Source: a virus. From it: a stretch of DNA of 39,458 nt. The notes beneath the pieces were generated by a model. That model had not been told where the DNA came from and searched no databases. It saw only the letters and a list, made by a program, of their open reading frames with translations. Location of the stretch: IMG/VR virus record IMGVR_UViG_3300041809_000312, positions 1 through 39,458 of that record; one strand, given 5' to 3'. Position numbers and translations under genes: made by a program. Positions 1-7,304 of this stretch are shown here, piece by piece (position 1 is the first letter of the stretch; each line of letters begins with the position of its first letter).

Positions 1-30
1 CAACATTCCTCCCTGTTCTAAACCAACAAT
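1..30. repeat. Terminal direct repeat, left copy
   Basis: These 30 bases are identical to 39429-39458. A gene on the minus strand reads in the same phase through both copies, so the repeat marks a circular or terminally redundant molecule rather than two chance matches. A repeat this short is more typical of an assembly overlap than of biological terminal repeats. Confidence 0.95.
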
Positions 31-1113
31 AGCTTTATCAATCATATCAGGATCTACAGACTGCCATAAGCTACGTATAATTAACTTACGGCTAGACATA
101 TAGTCTTTCATAGTCATCAGTTCAGTGATAATCAAACCACCCGCTTTGCCTACATCATTTTTAATGTTGCTCATAGTAAAGATGCTATAGTTGGGAATCA
201 ACCCAAGACACTGTTCTATAGCTGCCTCCACATGACGTTTTTTTATAGAATGTATTAGATCATTAGCTGCTAGTATGATAGCTATTTTTAATATACTTGT
301 ATGAATACGTCCTACAACACCCGTCTGCTCTTTTTTCTCTTTGTACTGTTGTCTGAACGGGCGATACCATGCTTGATACTCCTTTTTTGCATCATCTTCG
401 AAAATGAACTCACCTGTTATTTTAGTTATCTCTTTTAACTTCTCGAAGACACAATTAAAAGACTTTTTACGTTCGTCAGCGTCAACATCAAGTAGATCAT
501 TGGATGGACGAAATTCGTTAGGCGTAACTAGAAAAGTGCGTGCAAGAAAACCTCCTTTGATCTCACTTATACCGAAGAAGTCTTTTATCATGTTTTCATT
601 AGAAGCACTTAATAGTGAAATCGCGGCCCGCTCTAGATTAAAGCACGGTCCCGTGCGGAGTCGATTCTTATAAGGGTTACTTTTGTAATCGTATAAGTCT
701 GTAAGTATCTTCAAACCTTCACTATCATTTACGATACCAGCCGATAACTCAGGTGCATACACGATAGCACTTGACGTTTTATCTACTTTACCAGTTACTT
801 TATTAGTCTCTGTACGTGCCAGTTCATCTAAGATAGCTTGAACTGAAGCACGTCCGCTGATTATCTTAGTTGTGTTAATTTTATTAACTAAGGTTTCACT
901 CAAATCTACCGGACGCCCTTTTCGGTGCCCGGATGACTCAGCTAAGAATAATACGTATACGTTAGCAAAGAGAAAGCTATCTCCTTGCCTTAAATAACAG
1001 TGATCTTTAAGTATGGCAGCAATAGTTGCATATGCCGACCACCTCCAAAAAGATAATGGGCTTTCATAGATACTGGTGTGCCGCAAGTATTCGTCAATAA
1101 AGGTGTCAGACAC
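1..1113 (-). CDS. DUF3987-like P-loop protein, N-terminal 371 codons (continues at 39351-39458)
   Basis: The frame is open from a GTG at 1113 to position 1 and continues at the other end of the window, giving 396 residues once the 30-base overlap is counted once. An in-frame TAG at 1141-1143 and no ATG in between make GTG the start, one base after the stop of the upstream gene. The start region has the layout of phage DUF3987-type helicase or primase-helicase proteins: a nucleotide-loop-like AESSGHRKGR at residues 58-67, where the family usually has a small residue after RKG, and SAIVYAPELSAGI at 115-127 in the Walker B position. The rest is helical, ending in a winged-helix-like tail. It probably acts in replication as an ATPase, helicase or loader. 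The degenerate loop leaves catalytic activity uncertain. Confidence 0.8.
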   Translation of the reverse strand, partial: MSDTFIDEYLRHTSIYESPLSFWRWSAYATIAAILKDHCYLRQGDSFLFANVYVLFLAESSGHRKGRPVDLSETLVNKINTTKIISGRASVQAILDELARTETNKVTGKVDKTSSAIVYAPELSAGIVNDSEGLKILTDLYDYKSNPYKNRLRTGPCFNLERAAISLLSASNENMIKDFFGISEIKGGFLARTFLVTPNEFRPSNDLLDVDADERKKSFNCVFEKLKEITKITGEFIFEDDAKKEYQAWYRPFRQQYKEKKEQTGVVGRIHTSILKIAIILAANDLIHSIKKRHVEAAIEQCLGLIPNYSIFTMSNIKNDVGKAGGLIITELMTMKDYMSSRKLIIRSLWQSVDPDMIDKAIVGLEQGGML

Positions 1114-1114
1114 G

Positions 1115-1282
1115 TCATGTTGTTGGTTGCTTTTTGTTATCTATAACAAGTTTTGTAAGATATTTTACTATTTTAGCGTGATAATCATCACATAAGTACA
1201 TGGTTACTTCAGCTTTCTTGGTATTCTTTAAAACTACTAAGTTAGGTAACTTAAGAGCTACTGAACAAAGATCACAGTTCAT
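1115..1282 (-). CDS. Small zinc-finger-like protein, 55 aa
   Basis: This short gene begins with an ATG that overlaps the TGA of the upstream DUF1599-like gene (ATGA) and ends one base before the GTG of the DUF3987-like gene. It starts MNCDLC and carries a second CDDYH element around residues 31-35, so a CxxC plus C-x3-H zinc site is plausible. The C-terminal half is basic and helical. I do not recognise a family. The exact fit between its neighbours, with no free bases to spare, is the main argument that it is translated. It could be a small DNA- or RNA-binding accessory of the replication genes. Confidence 0.72.
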   Translation of the reverse strand: MNCDLCSVALKLPNLVVLKNTKKAEVTMYLCDDYHAKIVKYLTKLVIDNKKQPTT

Positions 1283-1665
1283 CGGGACTTTTTATCGGGA
1301 TAGTATGAATTAAAATCAGGATAAGGTTTTGTACCAGCCTGAGTTATTATATTAGTATTATTTTCCCACTCTCTTATCATACCAGCCAACAAAGTTAAAT
1401 AAGTGATGGCATCAACAATTCGGCCATAAATAGACTCGTTTGAAAAAGTACATCGGGTCTTAAGAAATGAAACAATAGAATCCTTATGCTTAGTAAAATA
1501 AATCCAAAGAACCTTCTCTGGACTCATTTCTAACTCTTCCGCTAGGCGATTAAAATTAGCAAAGCGATCTTCACTATGAGCGTACTCACGCCCTTTTGTA
1601 TCTTTCATCTTCACCACTTCAGCGAGTAGTTCAGCTTGGAATTTGTCAAATTGCTCGAAGGTCAT
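1279..1665 (-). CDS. DUF1599-like (nucleotide modification associated, Nmad1-type) protein
   Basis: The 128-residue product shows the pattern of the small DUF1599/Nmad1 phage family: a polar helix with KGREY, then NFNRLAEELEMSPEKVLWIYFTKH written around residues 38-60, then IVDAITYLTLLAGMI at about 84-98. The family is all-helical and is found near DNA-modification or nucleotide-metabolism genes. Its exact reaction is not established, and no DNA-modification enzyme is evident next to it here. The ATG at 1665 is preceded by AAAGGAC in a good ribosome-site position and lies inside the last codons of the upstream 72-residue gene. It is part of the leftward replication operon. Confidence 0.75.
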   Translation of the reverse strand: MTFEQFDKFQAELLAEVVKMKDTKGREYAHSEDRFANFNRLAEELEMSPEKVLWIYFTKHKDSIVSFLKTRCTFSNESIYGRIVDAITYLTLLAGMIREWENNTNIITQAGTKPYPDFNSYYPDKKSR

Positions 1666-1864
1666 TCGTTCGTCCTTTCGCTATTTCTGGATCTCTCATA
1701 GCTATTAAATCAAGTCTATTATCATCAACAGTAGGTTTTCTAGGACCTCTTTGCACTTTTATAGATTTCCCGTGTGAATTAAGTCCTTGTGCATTAAGTA
1801 TAGCAGTACGTTTACGTCTATATTCACGTTGCCACGCTCTGTATTCGTCTGTCCCGTATCTCAC
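1646..1864 (-). CDS. Small basic hypothetical protein, 72 aa
   Basis: The gene starts with a GTG overlapping the TGA of the DNA polymerase gene (GTGA), a coupling arrangement seen throughout this arm. The N-terminal third is rich in Arg, Tyr and Trp (DEYRAWQREYRRKR), suggesting a basic helix that could bind nucleic acid. The C-terminal part is polar with no obvious fold. I do not recognise a family. It overlaps the next gene by 20 bases. Confidence 0.7.
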   Translation of the reverse strand: MRYGTDEYRAWQREYRRKRTAILNAQGLNSHGKSIKVQRGPRKPTVDDNRLDLIAMRDPEIAKGRTNDLRAI

Positions 1865-4341
1865 AAGTCTTTCACCTCTTTCATATCTCCTTCAAACCAA
1901 GTCTCACCTATAGCAACTTCACATGGAATCACTAATTGATAATCACGTACAAGAGTACAAATACGAAAATCTATAGGTACCGATTCGATGTTCTTTTTGT
2001 AAAGACGTCCAAAATCCATTGCTCTTTCTTTTCTAACTTCAGCAAGGATTCCATCGTGAGCCTCCGCCAATAGTAAGGCCCAGTTATATATGTCACTAGT
2101 GCTGAAAGTTTGACCAATACCGTGAAATTTTGTTTGATCTGATACGATAGCTTGTGGTAATTGACTAATTCCTTCGTTGTAAGTATGTTTATCAACTCTA
2201 TCGAAAAAGTCACGCCTTCTACCATTAGGCGCAACAAGACAGTGAGTAGGAGCGTCAATAGCTTTAATAACATCACGATGAAAAACTTCCTTAATTTCTG
2301 GTTGAAATTGATGAAATGTGCGTAAAATGTCATTGCACTCTCTCCAAGGACGTTGTGTCATCATAACCATGCGTTCCGGTCCCATGTTTCGCTCTCCAGC
2401 GTGCCGCACGGTTTTAGCCATATGATATCTGTCAACGCCATCAACTAATATATTTTTCTTTATCTCAGAAGGCTTACAATTATAAACCCAACTACCAGTG
2501 AGTTTATGAATACCTGGATTGTCAAAAACCGACATGTCAAAAACGCCCGACAATACTCTATCCACACGAGCTTCTGCCCCAGATAAATCACATTCAACAA
2601 ACACAAAGCCATAGCTAGGCACAAAAATACTTCTGAGATCTTTTCCATATGTTGTTCCATCGATCATAAAGCCATGTTTGCCTATCGTCTGCAAACTATG
2701 ACCGTAGTTCGGCAGGTTCCCTTTTGCTGATTTGATTAATTTACCAGTATCTTCATCTATAGCAAAATACTGATCCGTGGTCTCACTGGAAGAAGATCTT
2801 CCCGTTTCGGTACCAGCGAGATTGTATTCGCATCTAAATCTACCGTCAGGATGGATTGGTAGTTCCAATATTTCAATGACTTTATGTATTTTGCGTGCTC
2901 CAATAACGCTAGACAGAACAAGTGGCCCCGTACTAGAAGCACGTTTAGCTTCACCATAAACACTAAGAAGCTCAAGACTCTCCTCATCTGTTGATAGACT
3001 CCCGTCGTCGTTAGTTTTCATACCACGTACTTTACTATAACCAAGTTCTTCAAAAATAGCCTGTTTTACTTGTTTTGGGCTAAGAGGATTAAAGTACGAC
3101 GTGTTCAGTAGATTCTTACACTTAAGTACTTGAATACGAAAAAGACTCTCGTACTTAGCAAGTAACTTAAAACGTTGCTGTTCGTCAATCCTGATACCAC
3201 GATCTTCCATCTTTCGATAAATCGGCATCACCCGTATCAGATTTTTGTAGACGTAATCAGTTCCAAGTTCGACCGTCTCTTTCCTTTGCTGTGCGTAAAT
3301 TTGAGAAGTTGCCAAACTATCTTTTGCATTATAAAGATAATATCGGTCTCGTTTACTACGATCTGGATCAAAGTCTTTTCCTTCATCTTTGAAATAAGGC
3401 AGATCTGTGTATATGGAAGTAAGAAATCCCAGATTCTTAGGGAATTCACAATATAAAGTGGAAGCTGCAAGCATGGTATCCCCGATGACGTTATTAACGA
3501 CAAATCCCCAACGCTCCATGATTTTCCAGTCATACTTGATGTTTTGGTTTACCTTTGGGATTGGACTCCTGAGAAGTTTATCAACTAAATCCATCATTAA
3601 AGTACGATAGTCACGATCTATCGTCTGGTCAATTAAAGGAACACATACACTTTCGAAACCATCAAAACAAAAGCTAATACAAATTGGAATCTGTAAGAAT
3701 GTCTCTATATCAAATGTTAGAAACCCACCACTCGTTAATGTCTTCTCATAATTACGTTCTATAAAAGATCGTAAGGCACTCGATGTTCGAGCTACCCAAA
3801 TATTATAAACGTTATCTGGAATAGGGTTGTTGTTGAGATACTTTGAAATCTTGGAGAAATCGATACGTGTGATAACACGCAGACGATATTCTTGATTTAG
3901 GTAGGGATACGGCCCGAGGATAGGTAAAACTTTTAAGTCCGGTTGATGTACCTGAAAAGTGCCCGATAAAGGAAGCACGCTTCCACGAAACTTACGTATA
4001 TTAGACAAATTAGTAAGATAGTTGAAACTGAGTTCTCCAAGTGGTATAAGTAAAAAAGGATGCAAAGTATTAATTTCATCAATGAGAATATTACCATAGC
4101 GACTAACAAGTTCTTGCGTCTTTGATCTTTGCTTATCATCTTCTCCATCCTTTGGCAAAGGTTCTTTGATTAAACACGTTCGCCACATATCGTCAATGTG
4201 GAGACTCTGTTCTTTGCAGAAATCGTTAAGCTGATTTCCCGTGTACCCACTTAAAGCATAGTCCGTCTCTAAGTCTTTACCGTGAGGTCCATCTGCTATA
4301 AAAAAAGCAAGTGGATGTTGGTTACCGTGACCACGGATCAT
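1861..4341 (-). CDS. Family A DNA polymerase with N-terminal uracil-DNA-glycosylase-like domain
   Basis: The 826-residue replicative polymerase has three parts. Residues about 1-165 look like the uracil-DNA-glycosylase fold: ADGPHGKDLETDYALSGYTG where family 4 enzymes have GEAPG...G.aG, then TCLIKEPLP, LIPLGELSF, KFRGS and ILGPYPYL. The catalytic GEAPG-type residues are not kept. Residues about 200-355 are a 3'-5' exonuclease with D211/E213, N267/D271 and Y337/D341. Residues about 370-826 are the polymerase: TGRSSSS near 513, motif A D585-x4-E590, motif B R638/K643 and motif C H762-D763. All exonuclease and polymerase catalytic positions are present, so synthesis and proofreading should both work. 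The ATG overlaps the stop of the upstream small gene. Confidence 0.95.
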   Translation of the reverse strand: MIRGHGNQHPLAFFIADGPHGKDLETDYALSGYTGNQLNDFCKEQSLHIDDMWRTCLIKEPLPKDGEDDKQRSKTQELVSRYGNILIDEINTLHPFLLIPLGELSFNYLTNLSNIRKFRGSVLPLSGTFQVHQPDLKVLPILGPYPYLNQEYRLRVITRIDFSKISKYLNNNPIPDNVYNIWVARTSSALRSFIERNYEKTLTSGGFLTFDIETFLQIPICISFCFDGFESVCVPLIDQTIDRDYRTLMMDLVDKLLRSPIPKVNQNIKYDWKIMERWGFVVNNVIGDTMLAASTLYCEFPKNLGFLTSIYTDLPYFKDEGKDFDPDRSKRDRYYLYNAKDSLATSQIYAQQRKETVELGTDYVYKNLIRVMPIYRKMEDRGIRIDEQQRFKLLAKYESLFRIQVLKCKNLLNTSYFNPLSPKQVKQAIFEELGYSKVRGMKTNDDGSLSTDEESLELLSVYGEAKRASSTGPLVLSSVIGARKIHKVIEILELPIHPDGRFRCEYNLAGTETGRSSSSETTDQYFAIDEDTGKLIKSAKGNLPNYGHSLQTIGKHGFMIDGTTYGKDLRSIFVPSYGFVFVECDLSGAEARVDRVLSGVFDMSVFDNPGIHKLTGSWVYNCKPSEIKKNILVDGVDRYHMAKTVRHAGERNMGPERMVMMTQRPWRECNDILRTFHQFQPEIKEVFHRDVIKAIDAPTHCLVAPNGRRRDFFDRVDKHTYNEGISQLPQAIVSDQTKFHGIGQTFSTSDIYNWALLLAEAHDGILAEVRKERAMDFGRLYKKNIESVPIDFRICTLVRDYQLVIPCEVAIGETWFEGDMKEVKDL

Positions 4342-4556
4342 TTTTTGTCCGCTCTTATTTCCTTCAACCTATCAATCACTCTATGAGCTTCGTCACGAGT
4401 CAGATCATCTAAAAACTCAATTTGACGATGCAACATATGTGTCAACCACGCATTTCTGCTCTCACGCGTGAAGTCACATTCGTTAAAAAGCAGCATCATG
4501 TAGTCTATCATTTTACGTGTGGGTGACATGTATTTAGTTCCTAGAATTGTGGGCAT
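4338..4556 (-). CDS. Small helical hypothetical protein upstream of polymerase, 72 aa
   Basis: The product is a predominantly helical 72-residue protein with the segment RNAWLTHMLHRQIEFLDDLTRDEAHRVIDRLKEIRADKK, a helix-turn-helix-like ending also seen in small phage accessory proteins. Function unknown. Its TGA overlaps the polymerase ATG, so it is probably translated together with it. I chose the ATG at 4556. A TTG three codons upstream (4565) is the only alternative, and neither has a strong ribosome site. The gene follows a 113-base non-coding gap that holds two hairpins. Confidence 0.7.
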   Translation of the reverse strand: MPTILGTKYMSPTRKMIDYMMLLFNECDFTRESRNAWLTHMLHRQIEFLDDLTRDEAHRVIDRLKEIRADKK

Positions 4557-4571
4557 TTCTTTCAAAGCCGC

Positions 4572-4625
4572 GTCGGTGGCCGACCTAACCAGAAATCGTA
4601 ACTTTTATCACTTTTCTCAAGTGAT
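4572..4625. other. Two adjacent small hairpins in the 4566-4679 gap
   Basis: This is the only sizeable non-coding gap inside the left arm. It contains GTCGG-TGG-CCGAC (4572-4584) and ATCACTT-TTCTC-AAGTGAT (4607-4625), both perfect inverted repeats. Neither is followed by a clear T-run on the minus strand, so they are better read as processing, attenuation or regulatory hairpins ahead of the polymerase genes than as classical terminators. No convincing promoter was seen in the gap. Confidence 0.45.
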
Positions 4626-4679
4626 TTACAGCAATTAAGCTGCTTCCGATATTTTATTCGCGCGACTTCCCCTCAAAGG

Positions 4680-4922
4680 CTAGAGATCAGGCCTTTTACG
4701 ATGAGGCCATAATCTAGCTAACTCTCTATGAACAATTACAGATTGTATAAGTCTACTATCACAACCAGCAGCCGAAGCTAGTTCTGCATATAAAGTTAAC
4801 ATTGGTATAAAAAATATATCCTGAGCACGCAAAAGAAAAACAGGTTCATCTTTTGGAATTCCCTTATCTTTTGCGTTCAAAGGATCTTGAATACGATTGT
4901 AGTCTTTACGAGCGTGAAGCAT
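4680..4922 (-). CDS. Conserved small phage protein, partner of the Acb2-like gene, 80 aa
   Basis: The protein begins MLHARKDYNRIQDP and continues with IPKDEPVFLLRAQD, a pattern I associate with a widespread family of small phage proteins of unknown function. The C-terminal half, ELASAAGCDSRLIQSVIVHRELARLW, is a helical pair. The ATG lies two bases after the stop of the Acb2-like gene, so the two are co-transcribed and probably coupled. Phage genes of this kind often sit beside Acb2 homologues, which suggests a counter-defence or regulatory context, but that link is inference. Confidence 0.75.
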   Translation of the reverse strand: MLHARKDYNRIQDPLNAKDKGIPKDEPVFLLRAQDIFFIPMLTLYAELASAAGCDSRLIQSVIVHRELARLWPHRKRPDL

Positions 4923-4924
4923 AA

Positions 4925-5170
4925 TTAATATTTTCCACCATGTGTAATAGCACTATTACAATTCATACGTGCCTCACGAAGCTTACGCAAAGCTACTGCT
5001 CTATCAGGACACGATGGAACATTTTCTATAATTTGAGCAAAGGCTTCTTCAAGTACTCTACGTACTCTAATACCTTTACTCACTTGTTCATCATTCCATT
5101 TATGATATTCAAAGATATCTTCAAGATCAATAGGATCAATAGTCTTAGCTCTGTTAATATCAATAGGCAT
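4925..5170 (-). CDS. acb2: Acb2/Tad1 hairpin-domain protein (probable anti-CBASS cyclic-oligonucleotide sponge)
   Basis: The 81-residue protein has the layout of the Acb2/Tad1 hairpin domain: IDLEDIFEYHKWNDEQ at residues 14-29, then a long helical hairpin with EEAFAQIIENVPSC and PDRAVALRKLREARMN, ending in NSAITHGG. Known Acb2 proteins end the same way, with A-x-x-L-x-E-A-x-M-x-x-N-x-A-I. Such proteins form hexamers that soak up cyclic di- and trinucleotide signals made by CBASS immune enzymes. The protein would act in the infected cell's cytoplasm. Its start overlaps the stop of the SSB-like gene (TAATG), so it would be made early with the replication proteins. Typical homologues are of similar length. 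Ligand range cannot be read from sequence alone. Confidence 0.85.
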   Translation of the reverse strand: MPIDINRAKTIDPIDLEDIFEYHKWNDEQVSKGIRVRRVLEEAFAQIIENVPSCPDRAVALRKLREARMNCNSAITHGGKY

Positions 5171-5607
5171 TAGAAAGCCGGAGCGTCTGCCCCGTAACCT
5201 TTCGGATGAAAAGAATTAATAACATTAAAAAGATGTCCTTCATTAGTTGCAACATCCCACTTAGCATCAAACTGTGCATGAAGCAAACTTTCGGTATCAA
5301 GTTCATAATTTTCCGGTGTGACCTCACGCCCGGTGATAGCAGAATCAAGCTGAAGCAAATGACTAACAGGATAGAATTGCATTTCACCCAAAAGTGAAGG
5401 TGAGTTGCTTTCCGTATTAAATACGATTGTACGAGTCTTACCCTTGTAAAGCCCATCTACTACACTAATATCAAAAAAGTAACTGAAGGACTTTCCACTT
5501 GCGGACTTCTTAGGTCCTTCAATTTTGGAAACTTCTGACGCATAGATGCCCGCATCAATGACTTTCGTCTGAAGAGCATCTGCGGCTGTGAAATGAATGA
5601 TAGGCAT
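5170..5607 (-). CDS. Probable single-stranded DNA-binding protein
   Basis: The 145-residue product has alternating short strands (FSYFFDISVVDG, KTRTIVFNTES) of the kind found in OB-fold phage SSB and DUF669-like proteins. It ends in an acidic-aromatic tail (ADAPAF), similar to SSB tails that recruit partners. The gene lies directly between the Sak4-like ATPase and the Acb2-like gene. Pairing of a Sak4 ATPase with its own SSB is common in phages, and this context is the main support for the call. No residue-level family signature is decisive, so an unrelated OB-fold protein remains possible. Confidence 0.6.
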   Translation of the reverse strand: MPIIHFTAADALQTKVIDAGIYASEVSKIEGPKKSASGKSFSYFFDISVVDGLYKGKTRTIVFNTESNSPSLLGEMQFYPVSHLLQLDSAITGREVTPENYELDTESLLHAQFDAKWDVATNEGHLFNVINSFHPKGYGADAPAF

Positions 5608-5611
5608 TCGT

Positions 5612-6442
5612 TTAGGTTCCTTGTGTCTCTTGGACTTTTTTCATAACAAAATCTCTAAAATTAACATTAGTGATATCATGCCTGCCGGGCTTGAATCCGG
5701 GAAAGCTCGTACAAGCTATATTAGAAATAAATTCAACATAGAACTTTTCTTTACCACCTTCTACACATCTGTCAAACCGGAAGATGTGATCGAAGTATAA
5801 AGTACAATTAGCTGCTATTTTATCACGAAGTGAGATCTTTTCGCCCGTTACCACACTTTCCGCATAGGGATCAGGCGTGCTGTCATCTTTTAGTGGTTTC
5901 GAATAAACAGGTACAACGTGTGCTGTTACAATAACATTCAACGGTATGGAACGTAAAAAACTGAGATAAGCATCAAATCCTGTAGACTCAAAACCATAAT
6001 CCGACGGTCCGGCCATTTCCATTGTACCAATACGACGACCTGACGGTTTACCTTTTTCGGTGGTATGCGTCAGACCGATTGCATCTAAAATGAGATTTTT
6101 GCAAAAAGCCGTGGCGCTATCACTTACATAAGTTTCATAAGGTGATTGCCCGCTTTGAATCTGCTGAAGCAAGATTTCTAGATCCGGGTTCACACGATCA
6201 AAGAAAGTTTTATCAGACACTACACGTGGCGGATAGTAGTCATAGTCAATACGATTTTTATCAATCCACGGTGCTCCTAAAATACCACGAATACGACCAT
6301 CACCATCCAACACTTTCATACGTTTTGTAGAAGGTGATGGACTCATCCAGGAACACGCAGCTACAGTTTTACCTGAATGTTTCGGCCCGACAAAAAGAGC
6401 CATAAAACGGCTATCGTGTGTTAGTTTGCTAGCTAGAGGCAT
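5612..6442 (-). CDS. Sak4-like RecA-fold ATPase (AAA_24 type)
   Basis: The 276-residue protein has a Walker A motif GPKHSGKT at residues 19-26, an acidic strand MKVLDGDGRIRG soon after, and SPYETYVSDSATAF in the Walker B and sensor region. This is the compact RecA-core architecture of the Sak4 single-strand-annealing recombinases. In phages these stimulate annealing together with an SSB, which fits the SSB-like gene four bases downstream. LNVIVTAHVVPV at the C-terminal third matches the usual 'T.H' strand of the family. The ATG has AAGGAA upstream. It probably handles recombination-dependent replication and repair in the cytoplasm. Confidence 0.85.
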   Translation of the reverse strand: MPLASKLTHDSRFMALFVGPKHSGKTVAACSWMSPSPSTKRMKVLDGDGRIRGILGAPWIDKNRIDYDYYPPRVVSDKTFFDRVNPDLEILLQQIQSGQSPYETYVSDSATAFCKNLILDAIGLTHTTEKGKPSGRRIGTMEMAGPSDYGFESTGFDAYLSFLRSIPLNVIVTAHVVPVYSKPLKDDSTPDPYAESVVTGEKISLRDKIAANCTLYFDHIFRFDRCVEGGKEKFYVEFISNIACTSFPGFKPGRHDITNVNFRDFVMKKVQETQGT

Positions 6443-6443
6443 T

Positions 6444-6692
6444 TTATTTCCTTATAACTTTTATTGAAAGATCTACTTCTTCATAATCTTTAATACTTGT
6501 TAGATTTTCATAAGAGGTCATAGTATATGTATAATCTGTTAATTTTATAATTGCATTATTTACTGTCATATAAAGTCCGTAGCCTTGTGAGTTACCATGT
6601 ACTATTACCCGACCATAAAAAGCGATTCCAACTGGTGGTACACCCTTATAAGTTGGTCTTTCTATTTTTATTTCATCTTCTATTTTGATCAT
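6444..6692 (-). CDS. Small beta-rich hypothetical protein, 82 aa (paralogue of the next gene)
   Basis: The sequence is mostly short strands, with GVPPVGIAFYGRVIVHG, a central LTDYTYTMTSYENLTSI and the ending DYEEVDLSIKVIRK. The ending matches EYEEVDLEINVLRK of the upstream gene, so the two look like a tandem duplication. Function unknown. It ends one base before the ATG of the Sak4-like gene and overlaps the upstream gene by 20 bases, consistent with translational coupling. Confidence 0.75.
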   Translation of the reverse strand: MIKIEDEIKIERPTYKGVPPVGIAFYGRVIVHGNSQGYGLYMTVNNAIIKLTDYTYTMTSYENLTSIKDYEEVDLSIKVIRK

Positions 6693-6957
6693 CTTTTGCC
6701 TTTCTTAAAACATTAATCTCTAAGTCTACTTCTTCATATTCCATAATATAAACATTTTTTAAATTTATACTCCAAGTATTTAGAAGATCAGTTACTGAAG
6801 ATCTTTCTTTATTCAACATAACTATACAGCCATAAGCTTTTATAAATAAACCTACATGTACCCCAATTACTCCGGTAAATGCAGTTCCTTCTAATATATC
6901 TAGAGCACATTTTGATTCTATTTTATAAGGTTCTCTTTGGTAGTTTATTGTAATCAT
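6673..6957 (-). CDS. Small beta-rich hypothetical protein, 94 aa (paralogue)
   Basis: The ATG at 6957 overlaps the TGA of the upstream gene (ATGA), so I take it over a longer frame beginning at 7005. The protein has a GTAFTGVIGVHVGLFI stretch equivalent to GVPPVGIAFYGRVIVHG in the downstream paralogue, and the shared ending YEEVDLEINVLRK followed by a short charged tail. No family recognised. Together with its neighbour it looks like a small duplicated beta-barrel or beta-sandwich module of unknown job. Confidence 0.75.
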   Translation of the reverse strand: MITINYQREPYKIESKCALDILEGTAFTGVIGVHVGLFIKAYGCIVMLNKERSSVTDLLNTWSINLKNVYIMEYEEVDLEINVLRKAKDDQNRR

Positions 6958-7265
6958 GTCGGCCTCACGTGTGGGAACTTCACGTCTGGAAGATCTCTTG
7001 CCCACTTAAGTAAATCAATAGGTGCGATATCTTTAACACTCTTACCAACTATCTCTTCAAAAGACACTCCTAATGCAAGACCTAAGCCTTGAAAGAATGC
7101 CATATCACGTTCCGCATTAACATCCACATCCACCAAAGTAGTCATTTTATGGCACACGGGACACGTAAATTCTTTCTGACGTATCGAGTTCCCTTGTGAC
7201 TGATTAGCACGTTCTATCATATACATTGAAATACGTTTCACGATTCGGATTTCAGTGTCGGTCAT
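6954..7265 (-). CDS. Small hypothetical protein with CPVCH motif, 103 aa
   Basis: The N-terminal 30 residues form a basic helix. A single CPVCHK element follows at about residue 35, and the C-terminal half is helical (FEEIVGKSVKDIAPIDLLKWARDL). One CxxC is not enough for a full zinc site unless His residues or a dimer complete it. The ATG overlaps the stop of a 13-codon frame, and the TGA overlaps the ATG of the next gene. Function unknown. Confidence 0.75.
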   Translation of the reverse strand: MTDTEIRIVKRISMYMIERANQSQGNSIRQKEFTCPVCHKMTTLVDVDVNAERDMAFFQGLGLALGVSFEEIVGKSVKDIAPIDLLKWARDLPDVKFPHVRPT

Positions 7266-7303
7266 GTTGGATCTCTCATTTCTTGAAACTCTTCGTTAGT
7301 CAT
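7262..7303 (-). CDS. Possible 13-codon coupling mini-ORF
   Basis: An ATG one base after the stop of the zinc-ribbon gene opens a 13-codon frame (MTNEEFQEMRDPT) whose TGA overlaps the ATG of the next gene. It fills the only gap here exactly. It may be a real micro-peptide, or just a path that carries ribosomes from one gene to the next. No independent evidence of function is visible. Confidence 0.3.
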   Translation of the reverse strand: MTNEEFQEMRDPT

Positions 7304-7304
7304 T

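Noticed and set aside
404-673. Plus-strand frame of 89 codons
   Set aside because: It lies antisense inside the DUF3987-like gene, whose frame is open throughout and has a family-like sequence.
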